The notes under the pieces are model-generated. The model was not told where the DNA came from and did no database searches. It saw nothing but the letters and a program-made list of their open reading frames with translations. Positions 12,372 to 23,040 of a stretch of DNA of 64,000 bases are shown here, piece after piece. Source of the DNA: Plumapathes pennacea (lineage: Eukaryota; Cnidaria; Anthozoa; Antipatharia; Myriopathidae); contig OZ038469.1 in the NCBI GenBank assembly GCA_964036295.1, forward strand, positions 8,634,067 to 8,698,066. The letters are read 5' to 3'. Each line of letters starts with the position of its first letter. The first letter of the stretch is position 1. The translations under genes were made by a program, and so were the position numbers.

Positions 12372-12624
12372 CAATCAGTGACAAAAGTCTAGGGACACTC
12401 GCACAGTTTCAGTAATTTCTCTACTGTTTCAGTTGAAAGACAACCCCCCTCCCCCCCGCTCAATGTTGAAGTGGCCTGAACTTGTTTTCCCAAACACACG
12501 CAACATTGTACAGAGGGGAGGGGGGAGAAAAATGGTTTCGCGCCTTTCAGTGCGCTTATTCAATGAATTTTGTCTGAGATACATCAATTTTTGAAAGCGT
12601 CCCAAGAACTTTTGTCACTGATTG
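12372..12624. mobile_element. 253-bp foldback element (MITE)
   Basis: Perfect 17-bp inverted ends (caatcagtgacaaaagt) lie at 12372-12388 and 12608-12624, and the match continues imperfectly inwards (tctagggac / gcgtcccaaga). C-rich and G-rich runs near 12446 and 12517 could also pair. There is no coding capacity. Its end recurs at the first bases of the window. Confidence 0.75.
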
Positions 12625-12635
12625 TAGTTCACAAT

Positions 12636-13750
12636 TATAACATAGTCACGATACAAGCCGCGCGCTGATTGGTCGAAAACCGTGGTTTGCCAGAATATAA
12701 ACCACGCTTACCCGTGGTTTATAAGTTATAAACCACGCTTACGTCATCCTCTGGCAAGAAAAGTAAAATAATGCGAGAATGGAGTTTGGCTTTAAGTGAA
12801 AGACACCGGCTAGTACGGCATGATCAAAGCAGTTCACCGTGAATCCGTAAACGTGACCTCATCAAAAAGCACTTCAACAGTTTGGAGAGGGAAAATCTAC
12901 GTCGAAGAACTGCCGCAACACAAGTTTCTTGTCAGCGTCGTAAAAAGCGACTCGGTTTATTAGCACTGTCCCTAAGCTGTACAGCATATTTGGGAGTCAC
13001 AATTACAAACGTGGGTTGTTTGAAGTTGAATGTTTCAACAAGGAAGGAGAAGGCAAACCATTCAGTTGAAGAAGATCGGCCAACTAAGCAATCACTGAAC
13101 ATGAACGGCGAAGACAGACGAGCAGACGTGTTTGTAGTGATGCAAGAGAAAGCATTTCCGACAATGTGACTGACAAAAATGATTGAAGAATTTTGTGACA
13201 GACTTCAATTGATTGCACTACAAGGTAGAGTCAAGAAATTGGTAAGTTTTCATTCACACAATTTTCGAGTCGGCCGTTGGAGCCCTTGAAATTTGCATTT
13301 TATGCACTAGCTGACTGTATGATTTCACGTACTTGTAGTCCAAAGTTCTACGGGAAAACATAGTTTTTTACTGTGAGATGTTGTCTAATTTCATAGAACA
13401 GACGACCTGGTTAAAAAGTTGAAGTGAAACTGCACTGACTTGGCAATTCGGACCGCCGAGCCGTTTAGGAGAATCTGTTTTTTCATCGCTGTTAGTATTC
13501 CAACATTTTTGATGAATAAAGACAGCTTTTTGTAAAACTGGAGAAGTTCTATGTTGTAAAACAAATAAACCAGCTTCAAGCGTGCTCCTTTCAGAAATAA
13601 AGCACTTAGCAAGTGCCGAGAGCATTCAAGAAGTGGGGAAAAACGCTCGCCTTCGGCCCGCGTTTCTCCCTACACTTCTTTCATGCTCTCGTCACTTGCT
13701 GCGTGCTTTATTTCTGAACAGAGCACGCTTGCAGCTGGTTTTTTTGTTAA
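12636..13750 (+). repeat. About 1.1-kb interspersed repeat, copy 1
   Basis: It begins with tataacatagtcacgatac and ends with gctggtttttttgttaa. Further copies lie at 23041-24154 (inverted) and 24155-25199. A small palindrome (aaccacgcttacccgtggtt) lies near the start, and a longer foldback near the end (13566-13745) around the element's agaaataaagcac motif. No transposase is visible, so this is probably a non-autonomous DNA transposon family. Confidence 0.7.
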
Positions 13751-14976
13751 TTTTGAATCATGCCAAAATTATCATATATCGACAATCCTACGTCATGCGT
13801 GTGGCACTGGGACTGGATCGTTTGCATCCTTCAATAATGGCGGATTTCCGGTATGCGAAATTCAAATGAAAAACACTTCCAGATCTTTAGACTGAAGCGA
13901 TTGTGTCCATTTTAAGCGCGAATATTAATCGTCATGTTTCATTATAGGTCGTGGACGTAAGAGAAAGAAGAAATCATGTGAAGTGGGGAGCGAAGCGAGG
14001 AGGATGATCCTCCTGCATCTTCCTCATCCAGAGGTAAAGGGAAAAGTCGACCTTGGTCTTGTTTGCCTGGGACCATTCGATGATAGTTGCAGTACGATAC
14101 CATTACGGCCAATACTCATGACTCTCATATACACATTATTGTATTGTTTTAACGCTTTTGAACTTATTAATAGAGATTTTTTTCTAACCCTTGTAGCCGT
14201 AAATGCCGTACGTTGTGTACAGCCATTGCGTGTTGTAGGTGGTTTTTCTTTTATGGAAACGCATCTGAAACCTGCGAGCGTTTTGGGAAAACACCAGCAG
14301 TCGCAATTGTACTGAAACATAAGCGTAAATAAAAGAAGAAGGAAGAGTTCGATGAAGTGATCGTTACCAATCTTGACGAGAAGAAAAAAGCAGAAAAGGG
14401 CACAAAGGCAATAAGGAGGGCAGACACATTAACCCTTTACTTTTCAAACGTCTTGTCACAGGGAGGCCACACAAAACTCACTGTGAGTACAGGCCAAAAG
14501 GAGCCCCAAGGAAAGATCATGGACAAGACTTTGAAGATTTTTCCAGTACTGCTTCAGGTGCAGTGTTTTTATGTGATCTTTTTTCTGTGTAATTGATATT
14601 TTATACTGAGTGTTGTGAATTGCATTATGCGTGTGTAGGTGGATGTACAATATGGTATACATGCACATAAATACATATGTGCAAAGCAGTTAGTTTGTGG
14701 GCTTCTATATTCCCTATTCACAGCAAAAAAGTCACGGTATATGCCGTAGTGCTTTTGATGTGCCTATTTATGTTTGTATTATATACTTATATTTGCATAT
14801 TTAATATATTTTCTTCAGTTGATATGACTCATGGTAATGGCGACAAAGCCATCTCGATGAGCACAGTTTCAGCTGCAAGTATATCTGTGTGAGATGATGC
14901 TCTATATTTTAGTGGAGGGATATTTAAATAGTGGCAGTGATGGCAATAAATAACCTTACTTTCTCATTACCTGAAA
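13751..14976. other. Intergenic, no gene recognised
   Basis: Short frames exist (for example 13983-14315) but show no domain and no splice structure I can support. Some stretches could be decayed exons of a host or transposon gene. Confidence 0.3.
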
Positions 14977-15050
14977 TCCCATATGGTCCAGTGGTTAGGA
15001 TGCGACGCTATCTTCAGCGTTGAGGCCCAGGCTAAAGTCCTGGTGTGGGA
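14977..15050 (+). tRNA. tRNA-Glu-like sequence, probably a pseudogene
   Basis: A 7-bp acceptor stem (tcccata / tgtggga) encloses an A-box-like tggtccagtgg, an anticodon arm with TTC in an apparently 8-base loop, and a perfect 5-bp T stem (ccagg / cctgg). The T loop reads ctaaagt instead of the conserved ttcgaNt, so the internal promoter B box is lost. It resembles tRNA-Glu(TTC) but is most likely a decayed gene or SINE head. Confidence 0.5.
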
Positions 15051-15830
15051 TTTTTCATCCTATTCTAACTTCTTCTTCCTCTTCTTCATCTTCTAACAGA
15101 GTCAGGAGTTTGCAAAGGAGCAATACTAAAAAGTTATTAATAATTATATTAATATGCAATAAATAAATCGCAATAAATTAATATATTGTATGGCCCAGAG
15201 AGTAGCCAGAGAGTAGCTTGCATGTTCCATTTCATAAGCAACGAAAGAGTCATTTAATATTTTTGAGTTTTATTTTGCATTGTTAATGCTCACGGTCTAT
15301 CAATTAGGGCACTGAAGAAGCTGGCAGGGCTACTCCAAGTATGTTTATTAGTATTACAATCATTATTGCATCAGGAATAATAGGGATAAATTTGTTACAG
15401 AAAAACAGTTGCACCCTTTTTGACTTACTTAAAAAATCAGCAGATGTACTCCTCAAAGAGTGGCAAACTAGGAAGGCTCCACTCCATCAGAGATGGAATG
15501 AATGCACAAGCAGTTTAAACAAAAGCTAGGCAGACTGTCGCGAAGACCTTTTAATACCATAATGTCCACTCATGCAGTTGCTGACAGCACTTATGACATG
15601 TGTAATAGCAACAATGCTCCCATTTGTTTATCGCCATAGCCACAAGTATAAGAGACTTTGTGGCCCTTGTGATCAAACTGTTCGTGCGTTTTTACCATTT
15701 CTTGAGTGCAATATAGCTGCTGAATGCTTTTTAGACCTGTTCAACCAGCGTTTGACGGATGTTCAAAAGCTTGCAGGCTTGTAATTACGATACCTTATTC
15801 ATCAGTTTTCTAAAAGTTCACCCTCACAGT
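15051..15830. other. Intergenic, no gene recognised
   Basis: A pyrimidine-rich ttcttc run follows the tRNA-like sequence (15068-15095). The rest is AT-rich without recognisable genes or repeats. Confidence 0.35.
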
Positions 15831-16384
15831 TATTTTACTAGAAATACGATAATCGCAGATACCCCCTCACTCTGCCATTGATGGGACTTTTACTTTGGTA
15901 TCTCCCAACAAGAGTAGCCTATGTTTTACCGAAATGTTGACTCAATCTTTTCTTCGAACTCAAGTGCTACACGCAAAGGAAGGAGAAAAAGAATGGTGTG
16001 TGTTATACTTTTGCGTTGAAAAAAGAATCGATTGCGTGACGAAGTACGTATTTCCCGGCACGGTCGGCACGTCAAATTAATTCATACAGTCTACCAAGCA
16101 CGTTCTCAAAATTTAATACTCAAAGTTTGAAGTTGGTCGGCCGTCGTATTACGGGAAAAAAGGAACACTGATTTTCCAATTTTGAATTCATAGGCAGTAC
16201 AATTAAATAGGTTTCCTGTGCGATTTGTTTTTACTCTGGATTGCATGCACCAAACTCAGGCATGCATTTAATAGGCTCGAATTGTTTCGTACGTGAACCC
16301 ACTCAAAAAAGCAAGATTTCTCCCAGAATCAAAGCAAAACTTGAACAGTTTACTTCAAATTATACACGGGCTTCAGACCCAGTA

Positions 16385-16576
16385 AAGCCTGGTCCTCACT
16401 AGCGCATAAGCATAAGCATAAGCACAAGCATAAGCCTAAGAATAAGAGAGCGACAGTGGCGACATAAGCATAAGCATAAGGAACGGACGTGTTTGATCCT
16501 TATGCTTATGTCGCCACTGTCGCTCTCTTATTCTTATGCTTATGCTTGTGCTTATGCGCTAGTGAGGACAAGGCTT
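16385..16576. mobile_element. 192-bp near-perfect hairpin element inserted in copy B
   Basis: The two halves, starting aagcctggtcctcactagc and aagccttgtcctcactagc on opposite strands, pair along most of their length with a short loop near 16485-16495. Each half contains repeated cataag hexamers. Copy A lacks it at the matching place (11072-11085), and a TA-like duplication borders it. It has no coding capacity; it is a MITE or foldback. Confidence 0.75.
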
Positions 16577-16797
16577 AATACTTCTAAGGGCTTGTGAACG
16601 ATTCTCGCTGCAATCACCGCGTGTCAGATTACAGAAAAATAAGACATCTGACTAAATCATTCAAGACTCCAAGTTCCGATTGCTCTGAGCGAATACGGTA
16701 GCCGAAACTGGCGACAGAAGCTTAGTAAAACAATACTTCGAGGGAAAATGATCAGCATACAGACTTTAATATATTCTTGAAGTGATCGAGTTACAAG

Positions 16798-17523
16798 CTA
16801 TACGGGATAGAATATATTTGTCACGGTGATTGTTCGATTTCCACTGACTAACCTTTGTTGCTTGTCCTTTCTAAATAAGTATCTGAGTTTAACACAAAAC
16901 GGCGTCTGAAGCTCCCGATTTGCTTTCAAGCGCTGTTCCCTTTGCGGAGTTGTCTGCGTTACCCGCTTCTGTTCATGTCGCTTTTGGTCGGCATTCATGC
17001 GCTGTTGTCTTTGCGGAGTCTTCTCTTCGGCCCGCTTTTTCTCCTGAAGTTTCCGATTTGCTTTCAAGCGCTGTTCTCTTTGCGGAGTTGTCTGCGTTAC
17101 CCGCTTCTGTTCATGTCGCTTTTGGTCGGCATTCATGCGCTGTTGTCTTTGCGGAGTCTTCTCTTCGGCCCGCTTTTTCTCCTGAAGTTTCCGATTTGCT
17201 TTCAAGCGCTGTTCTCTTTGCGGAGTTGTCTGCGTTACCCGCTTCTGTTCATGTCGCTTTCGATCGGCATTCATGCGCTGTTTTCTTTGCGGAGTTGTTT
17301 CTTTGGCACGCTTCTGTTTATGATGCTGTCGATCATAACAGGATTGTCGCCTTTTCTCGAGACGAATTTGGCGTTGTTCGCTCGTTTCACGATTTCGCCT
17401 TGCTCGTGCCTGTTCCCTTCTTATTTGAAGACGAGCTTCGCGAGACTGTTGTGTTTCAAGTTCTTCAGTTTTAAGTTTTCCATTTTCGTGAACGCAGCTA
17501 CGATATATTGTTGTTTCGTTCAA
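16798..17523 (-). CDS. STPR-type repeat protein of copy B
   Basis: A 241-residue frame. After a short N-terminus it contains successive 23-residue repeats of the type KRAxETTPQRxQRMNADRKRHEQ, about eight in all, very basic and rich in Gln and Arg. This matches the STPR (score-and-three peptide repeat) pattern known from an insect DNA-binding protein and from proteins of invertebrate mobile elements. A conserved tail (CVKLRYLFRKDKQQR) follows, shared with copies C and D. No catalytic domain is attached. It could bind DNA if made, but it is more likely the surviving fragment of a larger element protein. Confidence 0.6.
   Translation of the reverse strand: MNETTIYRSCVHENGKLKTEELETQQSREARLQIRREQARARRNRETSEQRQIRLEKRRQSCYDRQHHKQKRAKETTPQRKQRMNADRKRHEQKRVTQTTPQREQRLKANRKLQEKKRAEEKTPQRQQRMNADQKRHEQKRVTQTTPQREQRLKANRKLQEKKRAEEKTPQRQQRMNADQKRHEQKRVTQTTPQREQRLKANRELQTPFCVKLRYLFRKDKQQRLVSGNRTITVTNIFYPV
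16920..17330 (-). repeat. Tandem 138-bp repeat (two 69-bp STPR modules each)
   Basis: The phrase tttgctttcaagcgctgtt recurs at about 16920, 17058 and 17196, a period of 138 bp, each period encoding two alternating 23-residue modules. The near identity shows recent expansion of the module pair in this copy; copies A and D have only one module set. Confidence 0.8.
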
Positions 17524-17773
17524 ATCTAAATGCTTCGTTCAAATCTAATTTCTCTTATTCCGAGTAAAACTACCGGCCAGGGCACACGTGATCGATCCGG
17601 CCTTTGTTATTGGTTAGCAGGGTAACCGCGCCTAAAGTCGTACGCCAGACTGACTGACTGACAGACGACGTTAAATTTTGAGATGGCGACCCGCTTGGAG
17701 TCAGCAAGTAAGGCGGTATAAAGCGGTATTACTGCATTAGTGCCGTGATTATTTCCCTCACTTCGTTCGGGGA

Positions 17774-18235
17774 AAACATGTGTGTTAATATGAACATGAC
17801 TGTGTGGATGTTTGTATGTTGTTGCTATTTTATGACAGAGTTTCAGAGTCCTCTAAGCAACGCATGAAGCTGCACCGAAAGATTTGCTAAGAGAAACTAG
17901 AATTGAATTGTATCTGGTGCCCAGATACAATACGATTACCGACATATCTCTGGACAGCGCAGAGATTCTTGAGGGTGCCTTTCCTTAGCATTATTATAAA
18001 GTGGTAGTTTACATTATATTGCTTTAATTATCTATATGAGGTAATATTTACTTTGTACTGTGAGGACTTTTTTCTTTCCGTTCATTAAGGTGTTCCTGTT
18101 CGTAGTAGATCAAGCGGTGCATCGACTAGCAAAAAGTTGATAAACAATAAAATGTCAGACTTCTTGGTTTTGCGTAGGGAGACTTAATACGGGCTTTTAA
18201 GCTTTATACGGGACTTAATACGGGCTTTTATTTAA
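17774..18235. other. Intergenic, no gene recognised
   Basis: AT-rich. A short direct repeat (cttaatacgggctttta) occurs twice at about 18184-18231. Nothing else is recognisable. Confidence 0.35.
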
Positions 18236-18805
18236 AAATCAATTATTGATAGAAAACCATGAAATGGGGTGGGGATTTGACAGGTTCAGTTGCCCGGACG
18301 TGGGGATTTTGACATAGCACGCCCGCCCCAGTGATAAAGGTGACTGTCCACTCTTGTGTGGTATTGGGGAATTTTGACCAAATGTGTTGTCCCAAGGGTG
18401 GGGATTTTGACACTTTTGAAGGGTGAAATGTCAAATCCCCACCCCTAGCCCCCCCCCCCTCCGGCTTAACATTGATAGGTGCATTACACACTAAGGAAAG
18501 TGTAATCTAGTTAGAAAAGACAATAGTTGTGTAATGGTGTCACGAGTGCACTGTACCATACATTTTGTTTGTGTTCTACTTATTGGAGGATGTTTGCAAA
18601 ATTCATGAAGTGAACATATACTGTACAATTACATGCATGTAAAAAAACTGACAGCAAACACAATCAATTCAACAAGAAAAAAACAACATGAAGTCATGAA
18701 TTCAGTCAAAAATGTAGCACCATACGTATTTTGTCTTTCGTGCAGGTGCAGCACTTTTTATTCGTGTTTAATAAACTTGATAAGTTTTCAACAGACAATT
18801 TAAAC
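18236..18805. repeat. Direct-repeat block, first copy
   Basis: About 570 bp matching 21597-22222 in the same orientation, including a partial MITE (right end intact near 18465-18485, left end lost). The match stops at aaacaaaga; the second copy continues from there into an STPR frame, this one does not. Confidence 0.75.
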
Positions 18806-19336
18806 AAAGAAGGAAATATTAACGAATCCAATATTACATTTAGCAAGTGAATCAGGTGTGAAAATTGAAAATGGTTGGCAGTTCCTCACATGAAAAACAA
18901 ACAAGGAAAGAACAACAAAGCAAAGAAAACTACTGTATTTCCCATAAGCATTTATTGCCCGCCAGTTTAGACTCTAATTTGTCATATTTCAGCTCAGCGT
19001 TTTTTGCGATTTTGCCCGTGTTTCGGTCAATGTAGTACGTAATAGCAGGGAATTTCATCTGGTTCAAAGCAAGAAACATGATTATTTTCCATAACTGCTG
19101 CTTGATCGCCTTCTTTTTCATTTTTATGCGCATTTGTCTTTATTTCCTGTACTGGTACCGTCTAAAGTCAACGAATTTCACCCGGTTCATTGCAAAAATC
19201 GACTATTTCGCATACATCGCTCAAATTCATTTTCTACGCACTATGTGGTTCTTTCAGTGTTTTGTATACTGTAGCGTCTGAAGGAAAGGTGTTTCATCCT
19301 TTTTTGGGCAAAAATCGACTAGTTTGCACCGTCAGA
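18806..19336. other. Intergenic, no gene recognised
   Basis: There is no coding frame or repeat I can support. Phrases such as tgcaaaaatcgac recur weakly near 19191 and 19308. Confidence 0.3.
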
Positions 19337-20060
19337 GTATTAAAACAATACTTCGAGGGAAATGATCAGCATTTAATACATTCTTGAAGAGGGATAGAAT
19401 ATATTTGTCACGGTGATTGTTCAATTTCCACTGACTGACCTTTGTTGCTTGTCCTTTCTGAATAACTATCTGAATTTAACACAAAACGGCGTCTGAATCT
19501 CCCGATTTGCTTTCAAGCTCTGTTCTCTTTGCGGAGTATTTTCTTCGGCCCGCTTTTGCTTCTGAAGCTCCCGATTTGCTTTCAGGCGCTGTTCTCTTTG
19601 CGGAGTCCTTTCTTCGGCACGCTTCGAGGTGTCGGTCATAACATGATTTTCTTCTTTTCTCTAGACGAACTTGGCGCTGTTTGATCGTTTTATGATTTCG
19701 CCTAACTCGTGCCTGTTCTCTTCTTTTTTGAAGACGAGCTTCGCGAGACTGTTGTGTTTCAATTTTTCCGGTTTTCAAGTTTTCCATTTTCGTGAACACA
19801 GCTACGATATACTGTAATTGCTTCGTTCAATCTAATTTCTCTTATTGCGAGTAAAACTACAGGGCTACACGTGATCGATCCGGCCTTTGTTATTGGTTCT
19901 GCAGCGACGCGATAGGAACTGGGGACGAGGTCGCACGACAGACTGACAGACGAACATTAGATTTCGAGATGGCGACCCGCTTGGAGTCTCCGATAAGGCG
20001 ATAATACTACTGCATTAGCGTCGTGAGTATTTCCCTCACTTCGTTCGGGGATTATATGTG
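19337..20060 (-). mobile_element. STPR-bearing element copy C, truncated
   Basis: Minus-strand copy with its head near 20060 and its tail truncated near 19337. It parallels copy B from its aaaacaatacttcgaggg motif upward. It lacks the long tail shared by A and B. Confidence 0.6.
19476..19799 (-). pseudogene. STPR-type ORF fragment of copy C
   Basis: A 107-residue frame with one or two recognisable 23-residue modules (REARLQKRREQARVRRN). The order is then disturbed, and the frame is lost before the conserved tail. A decayed relative of the 16798-17523 ORF. Confidence 0.5.
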
Positions 20061-21596
20061 TAGGGTGGTCTTGAAAGAAGAAAGTTCTCACCATGATAAT
20101 ATTCTCTTTCCCACAAAATCATGCCATGTCCATTTCACAGTAATTTATTAATTGTCCCATAATATTAAGAAATTATACAGGTCAAGTCAATTTTTGCACT
20201 ACATTCATAGGTAAAATGTATACATACTTCTCAAGTAGGTTACATTTTACTGTACTTCTCAGAAGTTCTGAAATGTTGCATGTGTTGCCTAGTACATGTA
20301 CAAAAGCACAAAAACCCATGCCAGGAAAATATAACCCTAACCACATACTCCTCAACATATTGGAAAATATGAAGTTCTGTAAGTGAAAATAGAAAAATGC
20401 ATTATAAAATATACAATAATTATACAGAATATTAGACAAAAGAGAGTCAGATAAGCACATCTCTATCAATGTAAGATGCTGTGAGACACAAGATGAGCAT
20501 GATCACTTTATTACCATATTGACATTCTTCTCTTAAAATGTCTCATTTCTTATGTCATATGGGTAAACTATATAACTCTTCTTATTACAGAAAGGTACTT
20601 TTCCAATTGGGCTCAGTGAACTTCATGTTTCACCCATTGATATTTTGGGACCTGTGGAAAATAAAACAAAGCACTGAAGTCTATAATGTTAAGAATGTTA
20701 TCAAGTGTGTTCTGTGGTTGGCAATGGGGGGGGAGTTGGTGTTGGTGGTAATACAGCTGGAATAGTATCTCACTAGCAATTATTGTGGAGCTGCATAGGA
20801 TTAGCTTGCTCAAATGAAAACCTATTAAACTTTCGATTCTCGTAACACCACTCAAACACTTTTCTAACTGTCAGTGGTAAATACAAATTGATTCTTTTCA
20901 TTTAATGATGTACAGTTAGTATCCTGGCTTGCAAATTGATTATTGACCTTGAGTCTCTGGCATCCAGGACTCAATTTCTACATACTGTATTAACAGTCTC
21001 TGTCAGTGCTATCTATTAATTCCAACTTGTTTAGAGGGCAATTTTTTTCTGTTCACACCATCTGCTAGTGCAGTAAATCTTTTCTGAACATTATGTATAC
21101 CAGCTAAACAGCTAATTCAAAACAGCAAAACTGCAGCAATAAATTACATTATTTTCCTAATGCCAAATTTAGTGAGGCTAATCTTGCACTCTGAAAATAA
21201 ATGACTATGAAATAATACATACATGTACTGGTATCACTAAATACTTAAAATAATGCATTGTACAAAAACACTCCACTGTACAATATGCCAGTAGCAAACA
21301 TAAAATAATTTAAATATGAAAACAATGAAAATGAAAACCAGGAAAATCAGTTCACTATCTCTATTAAGGGGTGTAAAATAAATCAGAACTACACAATAAC
21401 TTTGAGCTGTACTCAGTAACTAAATAAATGCATATGAAATGAAATTCATAGTCTTCAAAGACAAATAATGTATATATAAAACAAACTATGTGCAGCTACA
21501 TTATAATTGATAGAAAATCATGCAACTTCTCAAAGGCAAAAAGTGTAAAACAAAGTATGGCAGCTGCTTTTAACAATTAAATACGTAAATCAAATA
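20061..21596. other. AT-rich intergenic region, no gene recognised
   Basis: About 1.5 kb without a supported gene, RNA or structured repeat. Small frames on both strands look like chance. Confidence 0.4.
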
Positions 21597-22222
21597 TTCA
21601 ATCAATTATTGATAGAAAACCATGAAATTATGCACCTATCAATGTTAAGCCCGAGGGGGGGGGGGGGGGGGGGCGGTCAAGGGGTGGGGATTTGACAGGT
21701 TCAGTTGCCCGGACGTGGGGATTTTGACATAGCACGCCCGCCCCAGTGATAAAGGTGACTGTCCACTCTTGTGTGGTATGGGGGAATTCTGATGTGTTGT
21801 CCCAAGGGTGGCGATTTTGACACTTTTGAAGGGTGAAATGTCAAATCCCCACCCCTAGCCCCCCCTCCCTCCGGCTTAACATTGATAGGTGCATTACACA
21901 CTAAGGAAAGTGTAATCTAGTTAGAAAAGACAATAGTTGTGTAATGGTGTCACGAGTGCACTGTACCATACATTTTGTTTGTGTTCTACTTATTGGAGGA
22001 TGTTTGCAAAATTCATGAAGTGAACATATACTGTACAATTACATGCATGTAAAAAAACTGACAGCAAACACAATCAATTCAACAAGAAAAAAACAACATG
22101 AAGTCATGAATTCAGTCAAAAATGTAGCACCATACGTATTTTGTCTTTCGTGCAGGTGCAGCACTTTTTATTCGTGTTTAATAAATTTGATAGGTTTTCA
22201 ACAGACAATTTAAACAAAGACG
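21597..22222. repeat. Direct-repeat block, second copy
   Basis: Matches 18236-18805 in direct orientation at high identity, but here the enclosed MITE is complete and the block runs on into an STPR frame at 22220 and above. The block is probably the 3' part of an STPR-bearing element. Confidence 0.75.
21631..21893. mobile_element. 263-bp MITE with TTA target duplication
   Basis: Inverted ends (tgcacctatcaatgttaagcc) lie at 21631 and 21893 and continue into G-rich and C-rich arms. TTA borders both ends (21628-21630, 21894-21896), the kind of 3-bp duplication typical of PIF/Harbinger-type elements. A 19-base G run sits at 21655-21673. No ORF of note. Confidence 0.7.
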
Positions 22223-22703
22223 AACGTTGTTCACAGCGTCGATTGTTGGCCTCATTTTGAGCCTGAAGCCTGCGGGTCCTTTCTGCATTCGTTTCATTGT
22301 GGCGTCGGGAAGCAGCTCGTTGTCGAGCGGCTTTCACGCGCTGTTCTTTTGCCTTAGTCATTTCTTGGCTCTGCTTCTGCGTAAGATAATAATTCCGCTA
22401 TAATACGCTGTTCTATTTCCTGGGTTGTCTCCTGAGCTCGTTTCTGCTGATAATGCTCTCGGTCATACCGTTGTTCGCTTTTTTGGCAGCGACAGCACTG
22501 TCTGTTTGCCGTCTGCGCTCGAGACGAATACACCGCTCCTCGCTTGTCTCACGAATTCGTGTTAGTCTCGCTTGTTCTCTTCGTTTTTGAGGACGAACTT
22601 GTTTCTTCTCTTGAGAGTGTTCGGTTTGATTCTTTGCTTGATTCATAACTCCTTCAAACCTCCTATGTGTCTGTTGCTTCGCAACGGACCAGCAGAACAC
22701 CAC
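22116..22703 (-). pseudogene. STPR-type ORF fragments of a second family
   Basis: Two minus-strand frames (22413-22703 and 22116-22361) carry 23-residue-type modules (RETSEERCIRLERRRQ, then HNETNAERTRRLQAQ). They are separated by stops or frame changes near 22380-22420. They are related to the STPR ORFs of copies A-D but differ in flanks and tail. Probably a dead element protein fragment. Confidence 0.5.
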
Positions 22704-22737
22704 GTGATCTACCCAGCAGACACCGCGGTGCGGAAAG

Positions 22738-22941
22738 GTCGCCCGTGAACGACAAACATTAAAACACGAGATTCGAGGTCGCAGGGAAAAGAGCCTGGGA
22801 ACAAGGTTTGAGTGTTCTTACCCAGTTTCCGAGTTTCTACCCAGCAGATCCCGCTGCACGGAGACGTGATTCTTTTCCGATGTTTTTCCCAGCAAACCCC
22901 CGCTGCGCGGGGAGGTCGCCCGTGAACGACAAACATTCAAA
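22738..22941. repeat. Pair of short direct repeats (ggtcgcccgtgaacgacaaac)
   Basis: The phrase cgcccgtgaacgacaaacat occurs at about 22740 and 22917. It lies just upstream, in minus orientation, of the STPR frames, so it may be a promoter-proximal or subterminal repeat of that element. Confidence 0.5.
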
Positions 22942-23040
22942 AGCGACATGGTGTTCAGATTAGTACCCACGCAGGGCGTGGGAATAACAAAAGACACTTT
23001 ACACAAAATAGACATCTGATACTTTGCTCTATACACTCTT

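Larger units (their letters stand above)
15831..17773 (-). mobile_element. STPR-bearing element copy B
   Basis: Minus-strand copy of the family seen at 10269-11630 and 28561-29652. The head is at 17773 (ccccgaacgaagtgaggg on the minus strand), followed by the gtca run, the STPR ORF and the long tail. The tail is shared with copy A down to 15831, so A and B form a large inverted pair around 11.6-15.8 kb. A 192-bp foldback element is inserted at 16385-16576. Confidence 0.7.

Noticed and set aside
12441..12530. C-rich and G-rich runs as a regulatory quadruplex
   Set aside because: They are the paired arms of the 253-bp foldback element and need no other explanation.
16920..17529. Long plus-strand frames (184 and 195 residues) across copy B
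   Set aside because: They are antisense shadows of the 138-bp STPR repeats; the minus-strand frame has the 23-residue module logic.
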